From CAZCAC01 sp964496575 (GTDB lineage Bacteria > Planctomycetota > UBA1135 > GCA-002686595): 64,000 nucleotides of DNA. The stretch lies in assembly GCA_964496575.1 (NCBI GenBank), contig CAZCAC010000035.1, positions 1 to 64,000 of the forward strand, written 5' to 3'. Shown here piece by piece: positions 26,401 to 35,693 of the stretch; the stretch's first letter is position 1, and each line of letters opens with the position of its first letter. A program made the translations under genes and the position numbers. The notes under the pieces were generated by a model that did not search any database, was not told where the DNA came from, and was given only the letters and a program-made list of their open reading frames with translations.

Positions 26401-27316
26401 TCGCTCCGACCGGTCTGGCGACGATCGGCTCACCCTCGAGCCAGGCCTCGAGATCGGAGGCGACCTCGGCCGCGCTGTCGTACCGCCGCCGTATCGGCTT
26501 TTGCAGGCACTTGTGGCAGATCGTCTCCAGGTCCCGCGGGAGGGAGCCGTTGAGGACTCGCAGCGGGATCGGATCGTGCTCCTGCACCAGGCGCAACGTC
26601 GTCACCGCCGACGCGGACACGAACGGCGGTCGTCCGGCGAGCATCGTGTACAGCACGGCGCCGAGCCCGTAGACGTCGGTCCCCGGGCCGATCGCCGGCA
26701 CGTCGCCGACGGCCTGTTCCGGGGACATGTAGCCGGGTGTACCGATCGCCTCTCCCGTCCCGGTCAGCTCGTTGTCGCGCTCGATCCCCCGGACGAGCCC
26801 GAAATCGGTGACCCACGGGTGGCCCTCCTCGTCGATCAGGATGTTGCCCGGCTTGAGGTCGCGATGGAGGACGCCCTGTTCGTGCGCGTACTGGATCGCC
26901 CGGGCCACCCGGGCGAGGAGCACGGCGGCTCCCCGGGGATCCAGCGGCCCGTCCGCGATCCGTTCCCGGAGAGAGACTCCATCGATGAAGTCGAGCGTGA
27001 AGTAGTGGCGCCCCTGAAACACGCCGACCTCGTGCACCGGGACGATCGCGGGGTGGCGCAACCGGGCACTCGTCCGCGCCTCGGTCAGGAACCGCTCGAC
27101 CTGCTCCTCGGACGCGAGCCACCCCGCGAGAATCATCTTCACCGCGACGGTGCGATCCAGCGAGAGCTGCCGCGCCCGGTAGACCACTCCCATCGCACCG
27201 CGCCCGATCTCCTCCTCCAGCTGGTAGTCGCCGAAGGACCAGGGAAGGGGCGGCTTGTCGTGGAGAAGCTCGGTGCTCGACCGGGTCGCCGTCTCGTCGT
27301 CGGTCGAGTCGTTCAT
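23444..27316 (-). CDS. Giant Ser/Thr protein kinase fused to an FGE-sulfatase (SUMF1-type) domain
   Basis: A 1290-residue membrane protein. An N-terminal Hanks-type kinase domain (31-292) carries K60 (VAVK), catalytic D153 (HRDLKPGN) and D171 (DFG), so it looks active. One membrane segment (about 318-340) separates it from a long exported region. Residues about 360-690 are helical, possibly HEAT-like. About 690-960 are unassigned. The C-terminus (about 1075-1290) is an FGE-sulfatase domain ('TTEVTYGEMRRFF', 'LPTEAEWEYACRAG', 'DMHGNVMEWCHD', 'RGGWYD'). Family members of this type are often structural or sensory rather than formylglycine-forming. The protein probably senses envelope signals. 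Confidence 0.9.
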   Translation of the reverse strand: MNDSTDDETATRSSTELLHDKPPLPWSFGDYQLEEEIGRGAMGVVYRARQLSLDRTVAVKMILAGWLASEEQVERFLTEARTSARLRHPAIVPVHEVGVFQGRHYFTLDFIDGVSLRERIADGPLDPRGAAVLLARVARAIQYAHEQGVLHRDLKPGNILIDEEGHPWVTDFGLVRGIERDNELTGTGEAIGTPGYMSPEQAVGDVPAIGPGTDVYGLGAVLYTMLAGRPPFVSASAVTTLRLVQEHDPIPLRVLNGSLPRDLETICHKCLQKPIRRRYDSAAEVASDLEAWLEGEPIVARPVGAIGRLLLRARRHPAITALVAAVVLSTLIGGIAVLTQWRRAVDALEAKSRAEAARLETQIEALGTATPDAFAAIVVQLDLDDPVVSAGFEDLLLDSTVGDRLRRRAMLVLLAESPQHLESVEEQLFRLMDDPPELRLTMESLRRSIDGLAESRREEVLHRFATRIENPEVLADERLIAGVTLACCAPEDPRWLPLSGEIADHLVGLDPFSLFAMAEVLRPFPYSLLESLGEIFGEEDPHRRHAAASILASRGMHHPDYLAGLLHGADPDQFRVLVDALGPEPDVVASRARALLAGDRTPAWDRHEGSSRPPLDAGTVKKLTAAKGIVTEAFALCPDLGVEEFDIVGEELRSHGYRPLRVRPYSTKAGLRVAAIFMRDDRDWEVVWDVEGTAVEELFGNGLSPIDLAGYVVEIDGVLVDRFVAVGAPVEEAVLGVQVLVGSSGSEFVRMREQLDLRAFRPISCQIAVDRSGEMRTSSVWTQEETLPEHYIPYGLALEDVEAGPCPGLCSMDVELTLVDGRSFFSGIWTPDPHFESRLVRGDSLDEHLSSAVGVASLGFRPVGLSVQQAPGGDARAAISAWHRPVSSQRDRLEVGLARSRAAAALLSVGSAEDVWPELEATADPGSRTRLIVDLPRLGVEPASLVRKLAVEDDVSRRTALILCLGNHAPEQLAPSDREELLARIAELWSSDPDPGVHSACEWFQFAWGLEAGEDPVPPPEGAGWHLTGEGQRLSILERPGVIRLGTPGWVEGRSYAETPHRRLIPRSFAIGTTEVTYGEMRRFFQEVPALDRGLIAASDETPLESISWYEAAAYCRWLSEEEGLPEEEMCYPPIDEIGPSMELEEGLLERTGYRLPTEAEWEYACRAGSEAFFSFGSDHEMLPYFAKCGGEPGVGEVGVRMPNDFGLFDMHGNVMEWCHDRLVAYDITGKRDPLITMPWSEALAEYPDRAIRGGWYDGAPRSLGSGTRRKAPAGSLSRGVGFRIARTIR

Positions 27317-27658
27317 CCGGGGGTCTCGGTCTTCACGGGGGATCGAGCCAGCTGATTCACGAACGCTGTCCAGGGATCGACCCCGACTCTAGCCTGTGGA
27401 GGCCCATCGAATCCACGTTCCGGCGCAGGACTCTCCCGGCCCGGTCGGAGCTCACGTTCCGATGCTCTTCGGGCACCCAGAGCCGGTCGTGGCAGCTGGC
27501 CGGTCGCGGATGCGGCCAGTGCTCGATCATGAGCGTTTCTGGAAATCGGAGAAGGCGAGACGGGGGTCCGGCGTTCATGACCACGAGAACCCACTGCGAT
27601 CGTGCGCGAGGGCCGGTAGGATTCGGGACCACCCGACAGCCTCTCCCACCCCTGCCTC
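27317..27658. other. Divergent intergenic region, no gene seen
   Basis: About 340 bases lie between the kinase-FGE gene (minus) and the DUF1579-like gene (plus). Open frames here lack protein-like composition. No clear promoter, repeat or hairpin could be supported. Confidence 0.5.
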
Positions 27659-28207
27659 ATGAACGCCGGCCACCAGTTCGGAATCCTCGCCCTGATCTCC
27701 CTCACCGCCTTCGCGTTCGGCCAGGCGAGCGCGGAGAAGCCCTCCCCCACCGACGATCCGCACCGTCAGTTCGACTTCTGGGTCGGCGACTGGGAGTGCC
27801 GGACCCGAAAAGGACAGCTGGCCGGCACGAACGAGATCACCCTCGAGTGCGGCGGCAAGGTCCTGCAGGAGCACTGGAAGGGTGCTCGGGGGGGCGTCGG
27901 CACCAGCCTCAACATCTACGACGCCCGGCGCGAGGTGTGGCACCAGACCTGGGTCGACCAGTCCGGCACGCTGCTGCTGCTCGATGGCAATCTCGACGAG
28001 GACGGCGACATGGTTCTCGAGGGCACGCGCCCCGGACCGGACGGCTCCGAGGTGTTGCACCGGATCCGGTGGGCCCCCTCCGAGAGCGGGGTCCGGCAGA
28101 CCTGGACGTTCAGCAAGGACGAGGGAGAGAGCTGGCAGACGTTGGCGGATCTCGACTACGTCAGGGCCCAAAAATCCCCCGCGAAGGACGAGGAAGAAGG
28201 CGAGTGA
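27659..28207 (+). CDS. Secreted DUF1579-like protein
   Basis: A 182-residue exported protein with a signal peptide (about 1-25, ending SAEK). The mature part opens with 'HRQFDFWVGDWECRT', the signature 'DFWVGxW' of DUF1579-like beta-barrel (lipocalin/FABP-like) proteins. It continues with regular beta strands ('VLQEHWKG', 'LNIYDARREVWHQTWVDQSG', 'VRQTWTFSKDEGESW'). The tail is Lys/Glu-rich. Members are mostly of unknown function and may bind small hydrophobic ligands. No Shine-Dalgarno is evident. HzsA-related gene 2 begins about 115 bases downstream in the same direction, so they may be co-transcribed. Confidence 0.75.
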   Translation: MNAGHQFGILALISLTAFAFGQASAEKPSPTDDPHRQFDFWVGDWECRTRKGQLAGTNEITLECGGKVLQEHWKGARGGVGTSLNIYDARREVWHQTWVDQSGTLLLLDGNLDEDGDMVLEGTRPGPDGSEVLHRIRWAPSESGVRQTWTFSKDEGESWQTLADLDYVRAQKSPAKDEEEGE

Positions 28208-28322
28208 AACGGAGCCAGGAAGACCCCACCGCGACTCCCGCCGCCGCGTCGAAGGCGGCGCCCGAGTGTTCCAGCTCCCGGCGCCCTGCCCGCTCGGGTG
28301 CGACCCCCAGCCCGACAGCGCC

Positions 28323-31274
28323 GTGATCACGCCGATCCTCCCGATCGTTCTCGTCGCCGTCTCCCTGGCGATCAACGGTTCGCATCCCCTCCAGGGTCAG
28401 GCCACCGAGGCGAGAACGGTCTGGCTCGACGAGCTCGACGTCAGCCTCTCGAGCTGTGGCTGGAACTCGACGCGGAAGAACCGGTCGGTCGATGGCAATC
28501 CGCTGCGGCTCGGCGGGGTCGAGTACCGTCGTGGAATCGGCACCCACACTCCCGGCGAGTTCCGGATCCAGCTGGATGGCGGCAGCAGCCGATTCACCGC
28601 CGAGGTCGGGATCGACGACGAGGTCGGCGACCTGGGTACCGCCGTCTTCAAGGTCATCGGCGACGAGCAGGTGCTGTGGCAGAGCGGTGTCCTCGCGGGC
28701 AGCGACGAGGCCAGGAACGTGGACGTCGACCTGACCGGCGTGCAGACCCTGCGCCTCGTCGTCACCATGGCGGGAGACGGCTACGGTCATGATCACACCG
28801 ACTGGGCCGACGCTCGGATCGAGGTCACCGGCGAGGCACCTCGCGCTCTCCGGGTCGACGCCGCCGTCGCGGCGGGGTTCGCCGACCTCTCCGGAGTGGC
28901 GGCCGTCACCGGCGCGACCGCCGAGAGGCTCGCCGAGGACTGGGCGCTCCAGCATGAAGAGAGCCAGCCCCGGTCCTACGGCTTTCCGCTGGACCAGGCC
29001 CTCGATCAGCAGTCCCTGCTCCTCGCGTCCGACAGCAGGACCCCGACCGAGGTGGCCGTTCGCCGGCTGGAGGCCCTGATCGAACGGCTCGGGGAGCTGC
29101 CCACCTCGCCGGACCTCGAAGGCGTCGAGCAGCGCTTCGCGGCACTGAAGAAGGCGACTCCCGGCTCGCCGGAGGAGGAGCTCGCTCACTACCTCGAGCT
29201 TCGCCGGGTCGGGCGGCAGGCGGTCCTGGCCAACCCGCTGCTGGACTTCGACTCGATCCTCTTCGTCTCGCGCGGAGTCCTGAACGATCACCACCAGCGC
29301 AAGTCCGAGTACGACGGGGACCACTTCTGCGACCAGTACTACGGACACAACGGCCGGCGGGGTGGTGGACTGTTCATCCTCGAGAACTGGAAGTCGGCGA
29401 CCCCGGTGGTGATCGACGTGGTCGAGGGACTCGTGGTCCCCTCGGGCACCAACGCCGGGAAGCCCATGAGCGAGGGAACCTCCCTCGCGCCCGACCTCTC
29501 CTGGGACGGCGAGACCATCGTCTTCGCCTGGAGCTCCGGCGGTCAGGAGAAATGGAACCCCGAAAACCGGTTCAACGTATTCAAGGTCGACGTCGACGGC
29601 ACGGGACTGAAACGCCTGACCGATGGGGACTTCGACGACATCGACCCCTGCTGGCTGCCGGATGGGCGAGTCGTCTTCCTGAGCACTCGCCGTGGCGGGT
29701 TCGGCCGGTGCCACGGACGCCCCGTCCCGACCTTCACCATGTTCTCGATGAAGGCCGATGGAACCGACAGGTACTGCATCGACTACCACGAGACCAACGA
29801 GTTCCACCCGAGCGTCAACAACGACGGCATGATCGTCTACACGCGCTGGGACTACGTGGACCGCGACCACAGCGCCGCGCATCACCTGTGGCAGTGCTTT
29901 CCTGATGGACGTGACCCTCGCTCCTATCACGGGAACTACGCCCTCCCGCTCACCACCGTCGAGGGGAACGACTGGAAGCGAGGACTCCACCTGCGGCCGT
30001 GGGCCGAGTTCAATTGCCGCGGCATCCCCGGATCCCACAAGTACATCGCGACCGCGGGCCCTCACCACGGACAGGCCTTCGGTTCGCTGGTCCTGATCGA
30101 TACCACCGTCGCCGATGACAACCAGATGTCCCAGGTCCGGCGGATCACTCCCGGCACCCCGTTCCCCGAGTCCGAGACCGGCACGCGGGACTGGAACGAC
30201 ATGGCCTGGGGCACCGCCTGGCCGCTGAGCGAGGAGCTCTACCTGTGCAACTACCGGGACACGGTCTGCATCCTCGATGCGTTCGGAAACCGGGAGCTCG
30301 TGTGCAAGACCCTCAACGGCATGCGCCCCATCGACCCGATCCCGTTGCGTCCCAGGAAGAGGGCGCCCGCCATTCCGTGCGGGACTTTTCAGGGGGAGCG
30401 CCGGACGCCCGACGCGCCTGGAGCCACTATCGGCATCATGGACGTCTACATCACCGACGACTACGGTGCGCTTCCACCGGACGTCAGGATCGAGCAGCTC
30501 CGGGTCGTGCAGCTCATTCCCAAGTCGACCCCACGCGCCAACGATCCCCGGATAGGGTTCGGTGACCAGAGCCTGGCCCGGATACCGCTCGGCGTGGTCC
30601 CCGTCGAGGAGGACGGCAGCGTCTACTTCCAGGCGCCCGTCGGCAAGGCGATCTACTTCGAGCTCCTCGACGAGCACGGGATGGCCGTGCAGTCGATGCG
30701 GTCCGCCACCTACGTCCACCCGGGGGAGCAGATGACCTGCGTCGGATGCCACGAGGACAAGCGACGGACACCGGAGGTCCGCGGCACTCCCCTGGCCATG
30801 AAGCGGGCGCCGTCGGAGCTGCTACCGGAGATCCCGGACCAGGTGATGTTCCACTTCAATCGCCAGGTCCGGCCGATTCTCGAGAGCAAGTGCGCGTCCT
30901 GCCACCGGGCCCGGGATGCGGCCGGTCCGAAGGAGGTGGCCTACGACCGGCTCGAGCCGTACGTGCACTACCGCGGCCACGGCTACCTCCAGCCGGAGCA
31001 CGGTGGTTCCCGCACCCGACCCGGCAAGTTCGGGGCGCGCTTCTCACGCATGGGCCAGGCGCTCTTGAACCGGGATCATCGCTTGTACCTCGAGGAGGGT
31101 CGCTTCAGCGAACAGGATGTCCGCACCATCGCCATGTGGCTCGACCTGAACTCGAACGAGCTCAGTGCCTACGAGGGAGTCGAAGCTCAGCGCGCGGGCG
31201 AGGTCGTCTGGCCGGCGCTCGACGTGGACCCCGAGAACATCACCGGCGTCGAGAGGCCGGAGAGCGAGCGCTGA
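28323..31274 (+). CDS. HzsA-related protein 2 with N-terminal NPCBM domain
   Basis: A 983-residue exported protein (GTG start at 28323 chosen because it begins a signal peptide; a GTG at 28266 is possible and no Shine-Dalgarno decides it). An NPCBM-type module (about 30-170: 'WLDELDVSLSSCGWNSTR', 'YRRGIGTHTPGE') precedes a helical spacer (about 180-310), a propeller with 'DVDGTGLKRLTDGDFDDID' and 'WLPDGRVVFLSTRRGGFG', a beta domain, and two CxxCH haem sites (C806-H810, C857-H861). Carbohydrate-binding plus haem domains suggest surface or periplasmic redox chemistry at a glycan. It ends in a tail without further haem motifs. Confidence 0.8.
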   Translation: MITPILPIVLVAVSLAINGSHPLQGQATEARTVWLDELDVSLSSCGWNSTRKNRSVDGNPLRLGGVEYRRGIGTHTPGEFRIQLDGGSSRFTAEVGIDDEVGDLGTAVFKVIGDEQVLWQSGVLAGSDEARNVDVDLTGVQTLRLVVTMAGDGYGHDHTDWADARIEVTGEAPRALRVDAAVAAGFADLSGVAAVTGATAERLAEDWALQHEESQPRSYGFPLDQALDQQSLLLASDSRTPTEVAVRRLEALIERLGELPTSPDLEGVEQRFAALKKATPGSPEEELAHYLELRRVGRQAVLANPLLDFDSILFVSRGVLNDHHQRKSEYDGDHFCDQYYGHNGRRGGGLFILENWKSATPVVIDVVEGLVVPSGTNAGKPMSEGTSLAPDLSWDGETIVFAWSSGGQEKWNPENRFNVFKVDVDGTGLKRLTDGDFDDIDPCWLPDGRVVFLSTRRGGFGRCHGRPVPTFTMFSMKADGTDRYCIDYHETNEFHPSVNNDGMIVYTRWDYVDRDHSAAHHLWQCFPDGRDPRSYHGNYALPLTTVEGNDWKRGLHLRPWAEFNCRGIPGSHKYIATAGPHHGQAFGSLVLIDTTVADDNQMSQVRRITPGTPFPESETGTRDWNDMAWGTAWPLSEELYLCNYRDTVCILDAFGNRELVCKTLNGMRPIDPIPLRPRKRAPAIPCGTFQGERRTPDAPGATIGIMDVYITDDYGALPPDVRIEQLRVVQLIPKSTPRANDPRIGFGDQSLARIPLGVVPVEEDGSVYFQAPVGKAIYFELLDEHGMAVQSMRSATYVHPGEQMTCVGCHEDKRRTPEVRGTPLAMKRAPSELLPEIPDQVMFHFNRQVRPILESKCASCHRARDAAGPKEVAYDRLEPYVHYRGHGYLQPEHGGSRTRPGKFGARFSRMGQALLNRDHRLYLEEGRFSEQDVRTIAMWLDLNSNELSAYEGVEAQRAGEVVWPALDVDPENITGVERPESER

Positions 31275-31411
31275 TTCCTGGCGGTCTCGGGGCCGGCGCT
31301 CCTCCCCGGTGAGTACAATCCCGGGCACTGAGCCGAACGTCGGCCTCCAGGGCTCCTCCGCGCAGAGGCGGCCGCAGCCGGAGGTCTCTCCCGCGAGGGA
31401 AGGAGTGAGCG

Positions 31412-32569
31412 ATGAGCAGTGGATCGAGCGGATTGCGATCGGGGTGGAGTGGTGTCGGGATCGCGATGGGACTGGCTCTGTGGTCGGCCGGCTGCCCGCA
31501 GCCGGACGGCGGCGAGGGCGAGTCGAAGCCGACCGAACCGCTGGCGAAGGCCGAGCTGCTGGCCTCGTTGCCCGACTACTGCAACACCCCCGACGGCATG
31601 GCACTCATGCCCGACGGCAGCTTCATCCTCTCGGTCCCCAACTTCAACGACGAGGAGCAGCCGCCGCTCCTGGTGAAGGTCACGAAGGAGAACGAGGTCG
31701 AGAAGTTCCACGAGCTCCCCACTCCCTACCCCGGGCTGCCCGCAGGCATCGATCGCCTGGGGCCCATGGGCATCACCTACTCGCCGACCGGTTGCCTGTT
31801 CCTCGCCGACATGCAGCTCGACCCGATGGAGCAGAACTCGCGCCTCTGGCGCCTCGATCTCGAGGACGGCAAGGTCCAGCGGATGGTCCTGGTCGCGTCG
31901 GGCTTCAACGTCGCCAACGGCCTCGCCGTCGAGGACGGCTACGTGTACATCACCGAGTCCGTGCTGAAGCCGAGCGGCGATCCCGCGCCCGGCGAGGGCG
32001 AAAGTGCCCCGGAGCGCTTCACGGACCCGTACACCAGCGCGGTGATGCGCTTCCGGGTCGACGAGGAGAACGTCACCCTCACGACGCCGCTGGAGGACGA
32101 TCCGCACATCATCGCGACGTTCGAGAGCTACAAGACGGCGTGGCCCTTCGGCGCCGACGGGATCGCCTTCGACAGCGAGGGAAACCTCTTCGTCGGAGTC
32201 TTCGGCGACGGGATCATGTACAAGCTGACGCTGGGAGCGGACGGCGAGGTCACCTCGAACGAGGAGTTCGCCCGGGCCGACTTCCTGATCAACTGTGACG
32301 GCATGTCCTGCGACCGGAGGACCGACAAGCTCTACGTCGCCGATTCCGCGGCCAACGCGATCCGGATCATCAACCCCGACGGCAGCATCGAGACGCTGGC
32401 CGTGAACGGGGACGTGCAGGACAAGACGACCGGCTTGCTCGATCAGCCGTGCGAGGCGATGGTGCGCGGCGACACCGTCGTGTCGTCGAACATGGACTGG
32501 GCCTTCCCCGGCATGGTGAACAGTGGACACCAGCGACCGGCGACACTGTCGGTGATCGAGCTGAAGTAG
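31412..32569 (+). CDS. SMP-30/gluconolactonase-like beta-propeller lipoprotein
   Basis: A 385-residue protein with a lipoprotein signal (hydrophobic stretch ending LWSAGC, about residues 22-28) and a six-bladed-propeller-like body. Blade motifs include 'NTPDGMALMPDGSFILS', 'GPMGITYSPTGCLFLAD', 'VANGLAVEDGYVYITES', 'FGADGIAFDSEGNLFVG' and 'RIINPDGSIETL', resembling SMP-30/gluconolactonase proteins that hydrolyse sugar lactones. AAGGAG lies 6 bases ahead of the ATG. It sits 137 bases after HzsA-related gene 2 in the same direction and converges with the FG-GAP gene only 10 bases away. Confidence 0.82.
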   Translation: MSSGSSGLRSGWSGVGIAMGLALWSAGCPQPDGGEGESKPTEPLAKAELLASLPDYCNTPDGMALMPDGSFILSVPNFNDEEQPPLLVKVTKENEVEKFHELPTPYPGLPAGIDRLGPMGITYSPTGCLFLADMQLDPMEQNSRLWRLDLEDGKVQRMVLVASGFNVANGLAVEDGYVYITESVLKPSGDPAPGEGESAPERFTDPYTSAVMRFRVDEENVTLTTPLEDDPHIIATFESYKTAWPFGADGIAFDSEGNLFVGVFGDGIMYKLTLGADGEVTSNEEFARADFLINCDGMSCDRRTDKLYVADSAANAIRIINPDGSIETLAVNGDVQDKTTGLLDQPCEAMVRGDTVVSSNMDWAFPGMVNSGHQRPATLSVIELK

Positions 32570-32579
32570 GAGTACGGAA

Positions 32580-34100
32580 TCAGGGGGTCCAGAAGATCCT
32601 CAGCCCGTCCGACAGGTTGAACCCCGACCCCGCCGCCGCCGGGTCGCGGTACCAGCACTGGAAGTGGCACGGGTCGAACGCACCGATCGCGCCGCCGTGG
32701 CTGGCGAAGTCGACGACCTGCACGAACTCGGAACCGGCCGTGCTGACCGTCGGGGTGAGCCTCACGATGCCTCCGCCGACGCAGCGCAGGCCGTCGCCGA
32801 ACGCCAGGCTCGTCTCGCCGGGTCCTGCGAAGAAGACCGCGAACTGATTCGCGGGCGCGTTCGAGGCGTGGAGCTCGAGGTTCTCCGCGGAGAGGCTCGT
32901 GCTGCCAAAGGCGCTGATCCACGAGGCCTCGCCGGTCGAGTTGGGCAGGGCGTCGCAGTAGTTCTGCCCCGCCGACGACAGGTTCTCGTACCAGGCGATC
33001 TTGTCGTCGCCCCGGGAGGCGGAGAGCACGTCGGCGTCTCCGTCCCCGTCCAGATCGGTCGCGAAGACGCACGCGGCCTCGACGGCGTCGGTGGTGATCG
33101 TCTGGAGGGGCCCGAAGGTCCCGTCGCCGGAGTTCTCGCACCAGTAGACGCCATCGGAACCGTACCCGGTCGCCAGCACGTCCTGATCTCCATCACCGTC
33201 GAGGTCGGAGGCGTCAACACTGGTCACGATCCAGGCTCCATGGGCCAGGAGCTGAGCCTGACCGAAATTGCCGTTGCCGAGGTTCTCGATCGAGTAGACG
33301 TGGTCGAGATCGGCCGTGCCGGTCACGATGTCTGCATCTCCGTCTCCGTCCAGGTCCGCGGTCACGACGGTGTTCGCCTGGAGCCAGGTGCTGCCGGCGA
33401 GCACGCTCTGCCTTCCGAACACCCCCGGGGCGCGGTTCTCGTACCAGGAGATCGAGTCGCCGAGCGAGGCGACCACGATATCCTCGTCGCCATCGAGGTC
33501 GAGATCCTCGGTACGGACACAGTACGCCACCGACTGTGTCCCGATGACCTGCAGCGGGCCGAAGCTGCCGCCCCCCAGATTCTCGAACCACACGACGCGG
33601 CTGTCCTGGAGCCCCCCCGCCAGGACGTCCAGGTCTCCGTCCTGATCGAGGTCGCTCGCGTACACGGATCCTGAACCACCCAGGGACGCGCTGAGGACCT
33701 GCTGCGGACCGAAGGACCCGGCGCCCAGGTTCTCGTACCAGGCGACCGTATCGTCACCCCACGAGGCGGAGAGCGCATCGGCGTCCCCGTCGCCGTCCAG
33801 GTCGGCCGCGTACACGGCTCTCGCGTAGTCCGCCTGGTACTGGATGATCTTCGGGAAGGCGAAGGACCCGTCGCCGAGGTTCTCGTGCCAGGCGATAGCG
33901 TCGTCGAGCTCCGATGCCGCGAGCACGTCGGCGTCACCGTCCCCATCGAGGTCGGTGGCGTAGATGGCTTTCGGTCCGTTGGTCCAGGTGGAGATCACCT
34001 GTTGATCGCCGAACAGCTGCGGCGCCGGAGCCGCGATCGAGGTCACTCCAGGGCAGAAGAGGAGACTCGAGATGGCGAGCAGGATCGAGCGATGTCTCAT
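32580..34100 (-). CDS. Secreted FG-GAP/VCBS repeat protein
   Basis: A 506-residue exported protein with a signal peptide (about 1-23). At least seven VCBS/FG-GAP repeats follow, each about 45 residues and holding 'DLDGDGDADVL' calcium-binding loops and 'WYENLGxGSFG' strands. Together they probably form a calcium-stabilised beta-propeller. The C-terminal 130 residues ('NYCDALPNSTGEASWI', 'GDGLRCVGGGIVRL', 'QCWYRDPAAAGSGFNLSDG') form a domain typical of secreted planctomycetal proteins. Adhesion or surface display is inferred. Near-identical internal repeats make this region prone to slippage or assembly error. Confidence 0.9.
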   Translation of the reverse strand: MRHRSILLAISSLLFCPGVTSIAAPAPQLFGDQQVISTWTNGPKAIYATDLDGDGDADVLAASELDDAIAWHENLGDGSFAFPKIIQYQADYARAVYAADLDGDGDADALSASWGDDTVAWYENLGAGSFGPQQVLSASLGGSGSVYASDLDQDGDLDVLAGGLQDSRVVWFENLGGGSFGPLQVIGTQSVAYCVRTEDLDLDGDEDIVVASLGDSISWYENRAPGVFGRQSVLAGSTWLQANTVVTADLDGDGDADIVTGTADLDHVYSIENLGNGNFGQAQLLAHGAWIVTSVDASDLDGDGDQDVLATGYGSDGVYWCENSGDGTFGPLQTITTDAVEAACVFATDLDGDGDADVLSASRGDDKIAWYENLSSAGQNYCDALPNSTGEASWISAFGSTSLSAENLELHASNAPANQFAVFFAGPGETSLAFGDGLRCVGGGIVRLTPTVSTAGSEFVQVVDFASHGGAIGAFDPCHFQCWYRDPAAAGSGFNLSDGLRIFWTP

Positions 34101-34299
34101 GGTCTGTGCTTCCTCACGCTACTCGTTGTCAAGTGACGGCTCGGGTGGAGTTCCGTATCCACCAGAACGCACACCACGGCGATTGCGCAATCACCAATCC
34201 GTTCGGAAGGGAGCTCGCCGAGAACGGTTTGTCCCGAGACCGAGCTCTTTGTGGTGCTAAGCAACTCACTGGTTTCAGATCGATGTCGAGCTCCGCGAT

Positions 34300-35655
34300 C
34301 TACGACCGCTCGAGCCTCACCAGCTCCAGTTCGCTCGGCGGCGGCAACGGTCCTTCCCGCGGTCGGTCGTGGTGAGCGGGCAAGGTCTCCCACCGGAGCA
34401 GGTACCTCACTCCGGGCGACCCGGACTCGCCCAGGTCGCCGGCGGTCTTCACGCGCACGCCTTCGAACTCGATCCGCGGCCGATGGAGCTCGGGCGGAGT
34501 CTCGGACGGCACGTCGGCCGGTTCCTTCACCGGCTCCAGCGACTCCTCGTCGAGCACGAGGCGCCCCGAGCCGAAGTCGCGATGGCGGAAGGTGAGGGTC
34601 CACCGGTCGGGATCGACCGGCTGGAGGCCGGAGATCCGGATGCCGATGAACGGCATCGCGCCGCGCCCCTCGAACGAGATCTCCCGATCCCAGCTGGTGA
34701 TCGGCCGTGAGCGCCACTCCCCGTCCTCGAAGCGGGTCACCCAGATCTGCATGTGACCGGCCTCGTCGGCCTTGTGGTAGGAGATCATCGGCCGCTGCCG
34801 GCGATCGAAGACCAGGCGCTCGCAGCCGTTGATGATCCCGCCGTGGGAGGGGATCGGATCGACGCAAAGCTCCTCCTGTCCCAGGGTCAGCGGTAGCTTC
34901 ACCGGTGCTCCCGCCGCCGTCTCCCAGCGCTTGAGGTCCCGGCTCCGGGCGTAGGAGAGGTGGTGATTGGTGGCGCAGTCGGGCGTGTCCCGCCAGACCC
35001 AGACGACGTGAAAGAGACCGTCCGGCCCGCGCACCGGCCCCTGGGGATAGGCGTTGCGCTGGCCCTCTCCGTCGAACAGCGGGGTGTCCAGGAAACGTGA
35101 CCAGCGCCTCGTTTCGGCATCGTATCCGTTGTAGATGCGGTGCCCGTTGCCGCTGCCTCCGGAGCGGTAGGTGAACAGCAGCTCGTCGTCCGCGTCGGTC
35201 AGGAAGCGGGGATAGGTGCAGCGCTCCTCGTCCAGCCCGGTCATCTTCGCTCGCGCGAAGCTGGCGATGTCTCCGGCCTTCGTCGTCCGGAAGTAGATCA
35301 ACGGGACGCAGTGCATGTTCCCCGAGAGGTGGAGCTCCCCTCGCCGGTCCACCGCCATGGTCACGTAGTTGTGGCTGTCCCACCCGACCTTGCTGGGCAG
35401 CACCACCTTCTCCCACTCCTGCTCTTCGAGCTCTCGGGCCGCCACGATCAGGCGGTGCTCGGCGTCGTAGTAGGACACGTACTGCCGTCCCTCGTGGGTC
35501 AAGAGGCAGAACCCGACGGGGAACCAGGAGGGCACCGTGTCAATCGGCAGCGTCTCGGCGATGCGGTAGGTCTGGGCACCCGCGGCGGAGACGAGTCCGA
35601 GCACGGCACAGAGAGCGGGGGCAGCCAGTTTCATGAGCTCGGCGAGGTGTATCAT
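34300..35655 (-). CDS. Secreted BNR-repeat (BNR_4-like) protein
   Basis: A 451-residue exported protein with a signal peptide ending in 'GLVSAAGAQ'. A propeller-like fold is suggested by 'GRQYVSYYDAEHRLIVAAR', 'SHNYVTMAVDRRGELHLSGN', 'RYPRF'-type strands ('CTYPRFLTDADDELLFTYR') and 'RPMISYHKADEAGHMQIWV'. This matches the BNR_4 family of five-bladed propellers seen near polysaccharide-lyase and sulfatase genes. No catalytic residues are assignable. An alternative start is the ATG at 35634, 7 codons inside. The gene follows the M56-ExbD gene by 38 bases and may be in its operon. Confidence 0.82.
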   Translation of the reverse strand: MIHLAELMKLAAPALCAVLGLVSAAGAQTYRIAETLPIDTVPSWFPVGFCLLTHEGRQYVSYYDAEHRLIVAARELEEQEWEKVVLPSKVGWDSHNYVTMAVDRRGELHLSGNMHCVPLIYFRTTKAGDIASFARAKMTGLDEERCTYPRFLTDADDELLFTYRSGGSGNGHRIYNGYDAETRRWSRFLDTPLFDGEGQRNAYPQGPVRGPDGLFHVVWVWRDTPDCATNHHLSYARSRDLKRWETAAGAPVKLPLTLGQEELCVDPIPSHGGIINGCERLVFDRRQRPMISYHKADEAGHMQIWVTRFEDGEWRSRPITSWDREISFEGRGAMPFIGIRISGLQPVDPDRWTLTFRHRDFGSGRLVLDEESLEPVKEPADVPSETPPELHRPRIEFEGVRVKTAGDLGESGSPGVRYLLRWETLPAHHDRPREGPLPPPSELELVRLERS

Positions 35656-35693
35656 CGGGGGGAGATCCGCACGTCCTGCTCGATCACCATCGA

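Noticed and set aside
28161..30752. An 863-codon minus-strand frame
   Set aside because: Shadow of HzsA-related gene 2; the plus-strand frame has all motifs.
32580..34100. A tandem DNA repeat array or CRISPR
   Set aside because: The regular periodicity is the coding repeat of FG-GAP blades, not direct repeats with spacers.
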